Positions 17,369 to 26,105 of a stretch of 64,000 nt of DNA are shown here, one piece after another. How positions within the stretch are numbered: the stretch's first letter is position 1; every line of letters starts with the position of its first letter. A program made the position numbers and the translations under genes. The notes under the pieces are model-generated. The model did not search any database. It was given only the letters and a program-made list of their open reading frames with translations, and was not told the origin of the DNA. The DNA is from Variovorax ginsengisoli (lineage in GTDB: Bacteria > Pseudomonadota > Gammaproteobacteria > Burkholderiales > Burkholderiaceae_C). The stretch is taken from assembly GCF_006438845.1 (NCBI RefSeq), contig NZ_RCZJ01000008.1, positions 30,627-94,626 of the forward strand. Direction: 5' to 3'.

Positions 17369-18717
17369 GGCAACGCCGCCCCGGCGCGCTGCGGCACATG
17401 CCCAGGCGACACGGCAGCACGTTCCAGCCCACAGAGCGAGGCCCAGCACAGCGTCGTCATGAAGAGATAGAACATGATCCCGCTGTTGTGCGCGAAGAAC
17501 ACCTGCGTCAGCCCGAAGCCGATGTAGAGCACGGGAATGCTCAGCCCGGCCAGGCGCACCGCCAGCACCTCGGCGCGCACCTGTGCGTCGGCATGGCGGG
17601 CCATGCGTTCGCGGGTCGGCCAGAACAGCCAGATCGGGATCGCATAGAAAGCCAGCAGCGCCAGCAGGCCCACGATGCCCCGTTTGACGAGCACGTCGAG
17701 CACCTCGTTGTGGACGAACTTGTATTCGACGATCGCCGGGTGGTAGCGGCCGGCGGCCACGCGGGCTTCCTTCTCGGCCATGTAGCGCCCCATGCCCCAG
17801 CCGAGCAGTGGCCTCTCTTTGGTCATATCCCATGCGAAGCGCCAGTGCTCCAGCCGCTGGCCCACCGAGCTGGAGCCGTCGCGCTGGGTGTCGTACACCA
17901 CCACTTCCTTCTCCATGAGGTGCATGCGCTGTGCCAACACCCGGTAGTTCATCGCGCTCACCACGGCGAGCAGCACCAACAGGCCGACCACCGCCTTGCC
18001 CAGCGCGCGCGGCTTGATCTGGTAGAGCAGCACGAGCCCCAGCGGGATGGCCGCGAGCAGCGCCAGCCAGCCGCCGCGCGATTGCGAAAGCACCGACGCG
18101 TCGAGCGCCGCCAGCACGCCCACCACGGCCAGCAGCTTGCCCGGCAAGCCGAAACGCTTGCGCAGCGAGATGGCCTGCATCAGCAGCATGACGCCGAGGA
18201 GCAGCGCGAGGTTGCCCCACTGGATGGCGTTGGTGCGCTGTGTCGGAAAGCCCGAAGCGCGCGGCGCACCTTCGATGTGCACCTGCCACATCGCCACCGC
18301 GCCTGCGCCGATGCATCCGACGATGAGGCCCCAATACATCGCCTTCGCTTTCGGCGGATAGGCCGTGGCGAACAGCAGGCACATGGCGGCCAGCACGAAC
18401 TTGGCCGGCCGGTCCCACTGGCCGGAGCTCTCCTGCGGATCGGCCAGCGTGATCCAAAGCACACCCATGACCAACATCGACGCCATCAGCCACCAGGTGC
18501 CCGGATCTTGCTTCGCACGCGGCCATCGGTGCAGCGACGCCAGTGCGCCAATGGCCAGCAGCGCGGCACCATAGGAGTAGCCGGACTGGAGCACCAGCGC
18601 CAGGGCGGGGACGAGGAAAGCGGCGGCCGTGCTCACGCATTGCAGCGCCGACATGTTCTGGGGGATCCGGGGGAGACGCATCGAAAAAGCCGTAGGCTGG
18701 GGGCGGAAAGCGGCCAT
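17365..18717 (-). CDS. O-antigen ligase family protein (WaaL-like)
   Basis: A polytopic inner-membrane protein of 450 residues from ATG 18717 (438 if it starts at ATG 18681), with about 10-12 TM segments. A large periplasmic loop contains the Wzy_C signature around RLEHWRFAWDMTKERPLLGWG and a following FVHNEVLDVLVKRG, which carries the catalytic His expected in WaaL-type ligases. It joins O-polysaccharide or a related glycan to lipid A-core. Its place among three glycosyltransferases on one strand supports this role. Wzy polymerase is an alternative, since the families share this domain. Confidence 0.85.
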   Translation of the reverse strand: MAAFRPQPTAFSMRLPRIPQNMSALQCVSTAAAFLVPALALVLQSGYSYGAALLAIGALASLHRWPRAKQDPGTWWLMASMLVMGVLWITLADPQESSGQWDRPAKFVLAAMCLLFATAYPPKAKAMYWGLIVGCIGAGAVAMWQVHIEGAPRASGFPTQRTNAIQWGNLALLLGVMLLMQAISLRKRFGLPGKLLAVVGVLAALDASVLSQSRGGWLALLAAIPLGLVLLYQIKPRALGKAVVGLLVLLAVVSAMNYRVLAQRMHLMEKEVVVYDTQRDGSSSVGQRLEHWRFAWDMTKERPLLGWGMGRYMAEKEARVAAGRYHPAIVEYKFVHNEVLDVLVKRGIVGLLALLAFYAIPIWLFWPTRERMARHADAQVRAEVLAVRLAGLSIPVLYIGFGLTQVFFAHNSGIMFYLFMTTLCWASLCGLERAAVSPGHVPQRAGAALP

Positions 18718-18764
18718 GTTATCGCTTGCCCGAGGGGCCAAGAACCCGAACTCGTGGTATTTGG

Positions 18765-19871
18765 TTAGGCCTGTATCGGCGGCTGATCGGCCGCCACGCG
18801 GCGCAGCAAGGCCTCGTAGCGGGCGTGCATGTGCGACACGTCGAAGGCCTCCTCGGCCTGCGCACGGGCTGCGCGGCCCAGCGCTTCGGCGCGCGCGGGA
18901 TGCGTCAGCAGGTCGGCCAGAGCGTCGGCCAGCGCCGGGGCGTCGCCCTCGGGCACCAGCAGTCCGGTGCGACCCGGGTCGATCACCTCGCGCACGCCGA
19001 CCACATCGCTGCCGATGCAGGCGCAGCCCGCTGCCATGGCTTCGAGCAACGCGAGCGGCATGCCTTCGTAATGGGTCGACAGGACGAAAATCCGCTGCCG
19101 AGCGAGCAGTGCAGGCACGTCGGCCACCAGGCCCAGAAACTTCACTTGCGCGCCCAGGCCGAGCTGCCCGACCAGCGCTTCGATGGCCTTGCGCTGCCGC
19201 TGCTTGCCGCCACCGGCGAAGGCCAGACGCGGGTCGAGGCCGCGCGCTTGCAGCAGCGCGACCGCTCGCACCAGCGTGGCATGGTCTTTCTGGCGGCCGA
19301 AGCGCGACGCCATCAGGATGGCGTCGTCGCGTTGCGCCCAGGGCGCCTGCGCCGACGCCGGAAAGCGCGCCAGGTCGATGCCGTTCGGGATGGCGACGCA
19401 CTGCGCCGAGGGAAAGCCCAGCGCCAGCAGGTGGTCGCGCACGCCGAAAGAAACGCCGACGGTCGCGGCACTGCGGCGGGCCAGCCACAGCGCCTGCGCA
19501 AGCCGCCAGCGGGTGTAGCGCTCGCGCGCGTTGTGTTCGACATGCACCAGATGCCGCACGCCCGCGAGCAGCCCTGCGTAGCGACCCCACAGGTGTTCGC
19601 TGAAACCGTGAGCGACCAGGATGTCGGGCCGCCATTCGCGCGCGATGCCACGCAGCGCCCAGATGGTCGCCGCGTGCGACCAGCCTGGCACCACCCTGAC
19701 GTCGAGCCCTTCGGCATGCAAGGCAGCGACGCGGGCGGGGTCGGTGCTCGGCTTGCGGCGCAGCACGAGGATCACGTCCATGCCGGCACTGCGCTGGGCC
19801 GCGCGGCACAGGTCGATCGCCACCTGCGTGGCGCCGGAGAAGCCTCCGGTGACGAAATGCAGCACCCGCAC
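18765..19871 (-). CDS. Glycosyltransferase family 4
   Basis: A 368-residue GT-B fold retaining transferase. The N-terminal domain starts at GTG 19871 (MRVLHFVTGGFSGATQVAIDLC). The C-terminal domain includes AIPNGIDLARFP, LMASRFGRQKDHATLVRAV (phosphate contacts) and the E-x7-E region in STHYEGMPLALLEAMAAGCACIGSDVVGVREVI. Predicted to act on LPS or exopolysaccharide in the cytosol. It is 47 bp upstream of the O-antigen ligase gene and 59 bp downstream of the small zinc-finger gene, so it may be part of one long minus-strand operon beginning with ilvE. Confidence 0.9.
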   Translation of the reverse strand: MRVLHFVTGGFSGATQVAIDLCRAAQRSAGMDVILVLRRKPSTDPARVAALHAEGLDVRVVPGWSHAATIWALRGIAREWRPDILVAHGFSEHLWGRYAGLLAGVRHLVHVEHNARERYTRWRLAQALWLARRSAATVGVSFGVRDHLLALGFPSAQCVAIPNGIDLARFPASAQAPWAQRDDAILMASRFGRQKDHATLVRAVALLQARGLDPRLAFAGGGKQRQRKAIEALVGQLGLGAQVKFLGLVADVPALLARQRIFVLSTHYEGMPLALLEAMAAGCACIGSDVVGVREVIDPGRTGLLVPEGDAPALADALADLLTHPARAEALGRAARAQAEEAFDVSHMHARYEALLRRVAADQPPIQA

Positions 19872-19930
19872 GTTGGCTCGACGATTCAGGGGAGTGCTAG
19901 CGACGCGGCACGGCGGCGGTGCTCAACTGC

Positions 19931-20140
19931 TCAATGGCCGTGGCCGACGGTCTCGCCGGCCTTGAGGCGGTACACGGTGCCACAGTACGGGCACTTGGCT
20001 TCGCCGGTGCGCGCCACGTCGAGATAGACCTTCGGATGCCCGCTCCAGAGCTTCATCTCGGCCTTCGGATTGGGGCAGAACACGCCGCCCTGATGGTTCA
20101 GGTCGACGGCGAGCAGCTCGACGACAGCTTGGGTGGCCAT
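19931..20140 (-). CDS. Zinc-finger domain protein (zf-CHCC family)
   Basis: A 69-residue protein with the zf-CHCC pattern related to the C-terminal domain of mitochondrial NDUFS6: VFCPNPK, then SGHPKVYLDV, then KCPYCGTVYRL. Cys, His and the CPYC pair are the expected zinc ligands. The function of the bacterial form is unproven. It starts two bases after the ilvE stop and is almost certainly co-transcribed with it; this ilvE-zinc-finger linkage recurs in beta-proteobacteria. Confidence 0.88.
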   Translation of the reverse strand: MATQAVVELLAVDLNHQGGVFCPNPKAEMKLWSGHPKVYLDVARTGEAKCPYCGTVYRLKAGETVGHGH

Positions 20141-20142
20141 GT

Positions 20143-21093
20143 TCAGACTTTCGTGAGCCAGTGGGCGTACTTGGGATTCTTGCCGTTCACGATGTCGAAG
20201 AACGCAGACTGGATTTTCTCGGTGACAGGGCCACGCGAGCCGCCGTCGCCGCGATTGCCGATCTCGACGCGGTCGAGCTCGCGGATGGGCGTGACTTCGG
20301 CGGCGGTGCCGGTGAAGAAGGCCTCGTCGGCGATGTAGACCTCGTCGCGCGTGATGCGCTTCTGCACGAGTTCGATGCCGAGATCCTTGCAGATGTGCAG
20401 GATGGTGTTGCGGGTGATGCCGTTGAGCGCACCGGCCGACAGGTCGGGCGTGTAGACCACGCCGTCCTTCACCACGAACACGTTCTCGCCGGCGCCTTCG
20501 GACACGAAGCCGCTCGCGTCGAGCAGCAGCGCCTCGTCGTAGCCGTCGTCCAGCGCTTCCATGTTGGCGAGGATCGAGTTGGTGTAGTTGCTGACCGCCT
20601 TGGCCTGCGTCATCGTGATGTTGACGTGGTGGCGCGTGTAGCTCGAGGTCTTCACGCGGATGCCGCGGCGCATGCCTTCTTCGCCGAGGTACGCACCCCA
20701 GGCCCAGGCCGCGACCATGGCGTGGATCTTGTTGCCGCGCGGGCTCACGCCCAGCTTTTCGGAGCCGATCCACACCAGCGGGCGCAGGTAGCAGCTCTCG
20801 AGCTGGTTCTCGCGCACGACCTGCTTTTGCGCCTCGTTGAGCTCTTCCTTGCTGAAGGGCAGCGTCATGCGCAGGATCTTCGCGCTGTTGAAAAGGCGGT
20901 CGGTGTGCTCCTGAAGGCGGAAGATCGCGGTGCCGTCGACCGTCTTGTACGCGCGCACGCCCTCGAAGGCGCCGCAGCCGTAATGCAGGGTGTGGCTCAG
21001 GACGTGGATCTTGGCATCGCGCCATTCGACCAGTTGGCCGTCCATCCAGATCTTGCCGTCGCGGTCGTCCAGCGAGGGGGGAAGCACGCTCAT
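20143..21093 (-). CDS. ilvE: Branched-chain amino acid aminotransferase
   Basis: PLP-dependent class IV transaminase, final step of Leu/Ile/Val synthesis and first step of their breakdown. The 316-residue product starts at ATG 21093 (MSVLPPSLDDRDGKIWMDG). The PLP Lys is in TQAKAVSNYTNS. The substrate/phosphate segments YGCGAFEGVRAYK, SGFVSEGAGENVF and FFTGTAAEVTPI are all present. Length is typical. The 24 codons that could extend it upstream are not conserved in the family and overlap the rdgC promoter region. Confidence 0.95.
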   Translation of the reverse strand: MSVLPPSLDDRDGKIWMDGQLVEWRDAKIHVLSHTLHYGCGAFEGVRAYKTVDGTAIFRLQEHTDRLFNSAKILRMTLPFSKEELNEAQKQVVRENQLESCYLRPLVWIGSEKLGVSPRGNKIHAMVAAWAWGAYLGEEGMRRGIRVKTSSYTRHHVNITMTQAKAVSNYTNSILANMEALDDGYDEALLLDASGFVSEGAGENVFVVKDGVVYTPDLSAGALNGITRNTILHICKDLGIELVQKRITRDEVYIADEAFFTGTAAEVTPIRELDRVEIGNRGDGGSRGPVTEKIQSAFFDIVNGKNPKYAHWLTKV

Positions 21094-21212
21094 GTTGTTT
21101 GTCCTTTTGAAGCGACCGAAAGTCGCAAAAGCTTTCGATTTTACGGCGGCGGCCGAACCCGGGGCCGCGACAATGGTCGGTTTTGCCAACCAGCCATCAG
21201 CGAAGGGTTTCA

Positions 21213-22205
21213 GTGTCCGTATTCAAGAACGTCATCGTCTATCGCATCGAAGCATCGTGGTCGCCGTCGCTCACCGGTGCCGAAGAAGCCCTCGCCGAAC
21301 AACGCTTCGTGCCCTGCGGCCCTTCGCAGGAAAAGTCCGCCGGCTGGACCGAGCCACGCGGCCAGGACCACGGCCCGCTGGTCGAATCGGTCGGCGGGCA
21401 ATGGCTGCTGGAATTCATGATCGAGGCCAAGACGCTGCCGGGCTCCGTGGTGCGTCGCAAGGTCGACGAGCGCTGCGCGCAGATCGAGGCCACCACCGGC
21501 CGCAAACCGGGCAAGAAGGAAAAGCGTGACCTCAAGGAAGACATCACGCACGAGCTGCTGCCGATGGCTTTCACGCGGCATGCGCGCATCGCCGTGTGGA
21601 TCGACCCCAACGAACGCCGTCTCGTCATCAACGCCAGCAATGCCGCGCGCGCCGACGAGGTGGTGACCAGCCTGGTGAAGGCGCTCGAGGGTTTCGCGGT
21701 GACGCAGATCAACACGCAGATCGAGCCCGCCACCGCGATGTCGGGCTGGCTGTCGAGCCAGGAGCCGCCGGCCGGCTTCACCATCGACCGCGAATGCGAG
21801 CTCAAGGCCACCGACGAATCGAAGTCGGTGGTGCGCTACGCCAAGCACGCGCTCGACATCGAGGAAGTGCGCCAGCACATCGCCGACGGCAAGCGTCCGA
21901 CTCGCCTGGCCATGACCTGGGAAGACCGCGTGTCCTTCGAGCTGAGCGAGACGATGCAGCTGCGCAAGATCGTCTTCCTCGAAGGCACCGACGGCGCGCA
22001 GGACGGCAAGAAGGAAGACAACTTCGACGCCGACGCCGCGATCGCCACCGGCGAGCTCGGCGAGATGGTGCCGGCGCTCCTCGAAGCGCTGGGTGGCGAG
22101 GCGGCGTTCACGGCGGCGGTGGCCGAACCGGCGCAGCCTGCCGCAGGCGCTGCCACCGGCGCATCGGCGACGACCGAAGCCGACGCCGAAGACGCGCCTT
22201 TCTAG
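21213..22205 (+). CDS. rdgC: Recombination-associated protein RdgC
   Basis: A ring-shaped dimeric DNA-binding protein that modulates RecA activity at replication forks. The 330-residue product begins SVFKNVIVYRIE from GTG 21213, matching the conserved MWFKNLMVYRL-type start of RdgC. CGPSQEKSAGWTEPRG and the ALEGFAVTQINTQIEPATAMSGWL segment are also family motifs. The Ala/Glu-rich tail is variable. An upstream TTG (21183) was not used. Its stop codon overlaps that of the next, convergent gene. Confidence 0.93.
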   Translation: MSVFKNVIVYRIEASWSPSLTGAEEALAEQRFVPCGPSQEKSAGWTEPRGQDHGPLVESVGGQWLLEFMIEAKTLPGSVVRRKVDERCAQIEATTGRKPGKKEKRDLKEDITHELLPMAFTRHARIAVWIDPNERRLVINASNAARADEVVTSLVKALEGFAVTQINTQIEPATAMSGWLSSQEPPAGFTIDRECELKATDESKSVVRYAKHALDIEEVRQHIADGKRPTRLAMTWEDRVSFELSETMQLRKIVFLEGTDGAQDGKKEDNFDADAAIATGELGEMVPALLEALGGEAAFTAAVAEPAQPAAGAATGASATTEADAEDAPF

Positions 22206-22648
22206 ACCGCGGGCGGCGGGTTGCCGTCCTGCAATGCCACGGGCGCCGCGTCGTCTTCGACCGGCGGCCGCGTCAGCGTCCAGCTCTGCAGCTTGCCGTT
22301 GAGGAAGATGCCCTCGACATACGACAGGCCGCCATCGGTCCAGCGGTAGGTCTCGGGCTGTTGCTCCTTGGGCGTCTTCAGCAGGCCGAGCGAACGCGTC
22401 ATGGCCACCACGTGCAGCAGCGTCACGCCAGGCTTGAGCTTGGCGTTGAGCATCACCGCGCTCGCGACGTAGCCGATCGGGCGGTCGGCTGCGCGCTTGA
22501 GCACCTGCATCGTGCGGGTGAAGTGCAACAGCAGGAACATCACGATGCCGGTGCAGGCCACCGCGACCCCGCTCCAGCCGAAGCTGCGGTACGACAGGCC
22601 GAGCAGCAGCAGGCCGGTCAGCGGAACGAAGACTTTCTGAAAATTCAT
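22202..22648 (-). CDS. Small membrane protein of unknown function
   Basis: 148 residues. Two hydrophobic segments in the first 45 residues (FVPLTGLLLLGLSYRSFGW and GVAVACTGIVMFLLLHFT) suggest an inner-membrane hairpin. A soluble C-terminal domain of about 95 residues contains AVMLNAKLKPGVTLLHVVAM and RWTDGGLSYVEGIFLNGKLQ. I do not recognise a functional domain. ATG 22648 is preferred; an in-frame ATG lies nine bases upstream. It ends by overlapping the rdgC stop codon on the other strand, and is 32 bp downstream of the BCCT transporter gene on the same strand. Confidence 0.7.
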   Translation of the reverse strand: MNFQKVFVPLTGLLLLGLSYRSFGWSGVAVACTGIVMFLLLHFTRTMQVLKRAADRPIGYVASAVMLNAKLKPGVTLLHVVAMTRSLGLLKTPKEQQPETYRWTDGGLSYVEGIFLNGKLQSWTLTRPPVEDDAAPVALQDGNPPPAV

Positions 22649-22680
22649 GGGCCGCATTGTCGCCGTGCGTTCCGTCGTGG

Positions 22681-24198
22681 TCACTCGCGGACCATGTCGC
22701 GCAGCTTGCGGCGGATGGCGCGCTCCCGTTTCTGCTCGGCGTCCCAGTCCTCCCGGATGGCACGCGTGACTGAAATTGCCATCAGCACCAGCACCACCGA
22801 GAAGGGAAGCGCGAAGACGATCGTCGCCGTCTGCACTGCCTGCAGGCCGCCGGCGAGCAGCAGGCTCAGCGCGATGGCCGCGACGAGCACGCCCCAGACG
22901 ATCTTCACGCGGTTCGGCGGATTGGGATTGCCGCCCGTGCTCATCGTGCCAAGCACCAGCGTGGCCGAATCGCCCGAGGTGACGAAGAAGACGAAGACCA
23001 GCAAGGTGGCGACGCCAGACATCACGAAGCCCATGGGCATCGCATCGAACATGACGAACATCGTGGTTGACACGTCGGACGCCACCGCCTCGGCCAGCGG
23101 CACGCCGCGGAAGATCTCCAGGTGCAGCGCGGTCCCGCCGAAGATGGCGAACCAGACGAAGCCCACCAGGCTGGGCGCCAGCACCGTGCCCACGAGAAAC
23201 TGCCGCACCGTGCGGCCGCGCGACACCCGCGCGATGAACAGGCCCACGAACGGCGACCACGCCAGCCACCAGGCCCAGTAGAAGATGGTCCAGTCGCCGA
23301 TCCACGAGTTCTCACGGAAGGGCGTCATGCGAAGGCTCATGCGGACGAACTCGCTGATGTAGGTGCCCAGCGTGCTGGTGAGCGTGTCGATGATCGCGAC
23401 CGTCGGGCCGACGCAGAACACGAACAGCGCCAGCGCGCCAGCCAGGATCAGGTTGCCGATCGACAGCCACTTCACACCGCGCTCCACACCGGTGACCGCA
23501 GAAGTGATAAAGATCGCCGTGGTTGCGATGATGATGATCGACTGCGTGAAGGTGCCGACTGGCACGCCGAAGGCGGCGTTCAGCCCGCTGTTGATCTGCG
23601 TCGCGCCCATGCCCAGCGAGGCTGCGACGCCAAAGGCCGTGGCCACCACCGCCAGCACGTTGAACGCGGGCGACAGGCGCTGCACGAAGCGCCAAGGCAA
23701 CGCCTCGGTCGCCGAACTGACCAGCGGCAAGGCCTTGCGGCGGAAGGTGAAGAAGCTGATGGCCAGCCCGACGATCCCGTAAATCGCCCAGGGGTGGAAG
23801 CCCCAGTGGAAGAACGCGTAGCGCATGGCGGCACCCGCAGCCTCCGGCGTGCCGGCGACGATGCCGGGCGGCGGCTTGACGTAGTGCGAGATCGGCTCGG
23901 CGACCCCCCAGAACACCAGCCCGATGCCCATGCCGGCGGCGAACAGCATCGCGAACCAGGCGCCGACCGAGAACTCGGGCTCTTCGTCCTCGTCACCGAG
24001 CTTGAGGTCGCCGTAGCGGCTCACGGCCAGGAAGAAGGCCAGCACGACCAGGCCGAGCACGACCCACAAATAGAGCCAGCCGAAGGTGCGGGTGACGTCG
24101 GACAGCAGCGTGCTGAAAACGGTGTCGAGCGAGCGGGGCGACACGAGACCCCAGAGGACGACGGCGGCGATGATGCCGGCGGAAACGATGAGTTGCAT
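22681..24198 (-). CDS. BCCT family transporter (betaine/choline/carnitine type)
   Basis: A secondary transporter of 505 residues with about 12 TM helices. Diagnostic motifs are FAAGMGIGLVFWGVAEP in TM3 and the Trp-rich TM8 segment WTIFYWAWWLAWSPFVG, which lines the trimethylammonium pocket. VFFVTSGDSATLVLG follows. It probably imports glycine betaine, choline or a related osmolyte with sodium or protons. The substrate is not decided by sequence, and no bet or cai genes are adjacent. The C-terminal cytosolic tail is short and basic (QKRERAIRRKLRDMVRE). Confidence 0.92.
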   Translation of the reverse strand: MQLIVSAGIIAAVVLWGLVSPRSLDTVFSTLLSDVTRTFGWLYLWVVLGLVVLAFFLAVSRYGDLKLGDEDEEPEFSVGAWFAMLFAAGMGIGLVFWGVAEPISHYVKPPPGIVAGTPEAAGAAMRYAFFHWGFHPWAIYGIVGLAISFFTFRRKALPLVSSATEALPWRFVQRLSPAFNVLAVVATAFGVAASLGMGATQINSGLNAAFGVPVGTFTQSIIIIATTAIFITSAVTGVERGVKWLSIGNLILAGALALFVFCVGPTVAIIDTLTSTLGTYISEFVRMSLRMTPFRENSWIGDWTIFYWAWWLAWSPFVGLFIARVSRGRTVRQFLVGTVLAPSLVGFVWFAIFGGTALHLEIFRGVPLAEAVASDVSTTMFVMFDAMPMGFVMSGVATLLVFVFFVTSGDSATLVLGTMSTGGNPNPPNRVKIVWGVLVAAIALSLLLAGGLQAVQTATIVFALPFSVVLVLMAISVTRAIREDWDAEQKRERAIRRKLRDMVRE

Positions 24199-24228
24199 CG
24201 ACCCATTCTCGGCGATGCCGCCTGAAGC

Positions 24229-25620
24229 TCAATCCAGCCGGCGCACCACGTCCATCGCCTCTTCCACGCGCTCGACGGCATGGATCGTCAGGCCCTCGAT
24301 CTCCTTGCTGCCCTTTTTCGGCGCGTTGGCCTTGGGCACGACGGCGACGCTGAAGCCCAGCTTGGCCGCTTCCTTGAGCCGCTCCTGCCCGCGCGGCGCG
24401 GGCCGCACCTCGCCGGCCAGGCCGACTTCGCCGAAGGCGATGAAGCCCTTGGGCAGCGGCTTGCCGCGCAGGCTGGAGGTGATGGCCAGCATCACCGCCA
24501 GGTCGGCCGCCGGTTCGGTGATGCGCACGCCGCCCACCGCGTTGACGAACACATCCTGGTCCATGCAGGCGACGCCCGCATGGCGGTGCAGCACCGCCAG
24601 CAGCATCGCGAGCCGATCGCGGTCGAGGCCGACCGACAGGCGCCGCGGGCTCGGCCCGCCGTTGTCGACCAGCGCCTGGATCTCCACCAGCATCGGCCGC
24701 GTGCCTTCGAGCGTGACCATCACCACGCTGCCGGGCACCGGTTCGGTGTGCTGGCTCAGGAAGATCGCGCTGGGGTTGCTCACGCCCTTCAAGCCGCGCT
24801 CGGTCATGGCGAACACGCCGATCTCGTTGACCGCGCCGAAGCGGTTCTTGATGGCGCGAACCAGGCGAAAGGTCGAATGCGTGTCGCCCTCGAAGTACAA
24901 CACCGTGTCGACCATGTGCTCCAGCACGCGCGGACCGGCCAGCGCGCCCTCCTTCGTGACATGCCCGACCAGCACGATCGCGGTGCCGCTGGCCTTGGCG
25001 AAACGCGTGAGATGCGCCGCGCATTCGCGCACCTGCGCGACCGAGCCGGGCGCGGAGGTGAGCTGGTCCGAGTACACCGTCTGGATCGAATCGATGACCG
25101 CGATGGCCGGCCGGTGCGCATCGAGCGTGGCGATGATCTTCTCGAGCTGGATCTCGGGCAGCACCTGCACCTGCGAGCGCTCCAGGCCGAGCCGGCGCGA
25201 GCGCAGCGCGACCTGCGCGCCGCTTTCTTCGCCGGTGACGTACAGGGCGTTGTGTCCGGCGCGCTGCAACGCGTCGACCGCCTGCAGCAGCAGCGTCGAC
25301 TTGCCGATGCCCGGGTCGCCACCGATCAGCGTGACGCCGCCGGGCACCACGCCGCCGCCCCAGACGCGGTCCAGCTCGTCGATGCCCGTCGGCGTTCGGT
25401 CGACATCGCTCGCCTCGATCTCCGACAGCACCGCCAGCTCGGCCGTGCCGCCGAGCGCGGCGAACTGCGTGCCGAAGCGGTTGTTGGCGGGGCCTGCAGC
25501 GGAAGCGGCCACTTGTTCGATCAGCGTGTTCCAGGCGCCGCAGCTCGGGCATTTGCCGAGCCACTTGGCGCTGGTGCCTCCGCACTCGGAGCAGACGTAG
25601 TTGGTTTTTTCCTTGGCCAT
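24229..25620 (-). CDS. radA: DNA repair protein RadA (Sms)
   Basis: RecA-like ATPase and helicase that promotes branch migration in recombination. The 463-residue product has the N-terminal four-Cys zinc finger (CSECG, CPSC), the Walker A motif GGDPGIGKSTLLLQ, the RadA-specific KNRFGAVNEIG motif, and a C-terminal Lon-like domain (KPLPKGFIAFGEVGLAGEVR). Translation starts at ATG 25620, although the open frame continues upstream. It is divergent from the hpaF-like gene across 72 bp. Confidence 0.96.
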   Translation of the reverse strand: MAKEKTNYVCSECGGTSAKWLGKCPSCGAWNTLIEQVAASAAGPANNRFGTQFAALGGTAELAVLSEIEASDVDRTPTGIDELDRVWGGGVVPGGVTLIGGDPGIGKSTLLLQAVDALQRAGHNALYVTGEESGAQVALRSRRLGLERSQVQVLPEIQLEKIIATLDAHRPAIAVIDSIQTVYSDQLTSAPGSVAQVRECAAHLTRFAKASGTAIVLVGHVTKEGALAGPRVLEHMVDTVLYFEGDTHSTFRLVRAIKNRFGAVNEIGVFAMTERGLKGVSNPSAIFLSQHTEPVPGSVVMVTLEGTRPMLVEIQALVDNGGPSPRRLSVGLDRDRLAMLLAVLHRHAGVACMDQDVFVNAVGGVRITEPAADLAVMLAITSSLRGKPLPKGFIAFGEVGLAGEVRPAPRGQERLKEAAKLGFSVAVVPKANAPKKGSKEIEGLTIHAVERVEEAMDVVRRLD

Positions 25621-25692
25621 CGCTCGAGTGTAGGGAGCAGCGCCACCCACGTTGAATAATCGGCCACCCCACAAGAACGAACGGAGACCGCC

Positions 25693-26097
25693 ATGCCCCA
25701 TCTCGTGATCCTCTGCACGCCCAACGTGGCCGCAGACACCGACATGACCGCCCTGTGCCGCACGTTGTGCGACACCTTGCTCGCCCAGCGCGACGACGCC
25801 GGCAAGCAGGTCTTCCCGACCGGCGGCACGCGCGTGCTGGCCTACCCGGCCGCGCACTACGCGGTGGCCGACGGCTCCGGCGACCATGGCTTCGTCTACC
25901 TGAACCTGCGCATGGCCACCGGCCGATCGGACGCCACCAAGAAGCGCATCGGCGACGCCGTGCTGGCAGCGGCCAAGGCCCATCTCGAACCGGTCTTCGC
26001 GCGCCGCCACTTCGGCCTCACGCTGCAAGTCGACGAGAACCCCAGCATGGTCTACGACGGCCGGCACAGCAACCTGATGCCCTTGTTTCCCACCTGA
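25693..26097 (+). CDS. hpaF: 5-carboxymethyl-2-hydroxymuconate isomerase-like protein
   Basis: A 134-residue tautomerase-superfamily protein. After Met removal the N-terminal Pro of MPHLVILCTPN would be the catalytic base, as in CHMI. YLNLRMATGRSDATKKRIGD and the closing FGLTLQVDENP also fit CHMI/HpaF, the isomerase of the homoprotocatechuate (4-hydroxyphenylacetate) meta-cleavage pathway. It is eight bases upstream of the HpaI-type aldolase gene, which acts later in the same pathway. The rest of the hpa cluster is not present here, so the physiological substrate may differ. Confidence 0.82.
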   Translation: MPHLVILCTPNVAADTDMTALCRTLCDTLLAQRDDAGKQVFPTGGTRVLAYPAAHYAVADGSGDHGFVYLNLRMATGRSDATKKRIGDAVLAAAKAHLEPVFARRHFGLTLQVDENPSMVYDGRHSNLMPLFPT

Positions 26098-26105
26098 AGA
26101 AATTC

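Noticed and set aside
22202..22648. Naming the small membrane protein a glycerate kinase, a label I recall being used for similar small proteins
   Set aside because: 148 residues with two TM segments and no kinase motif cannot be a glycerate kinase; left as unknown.
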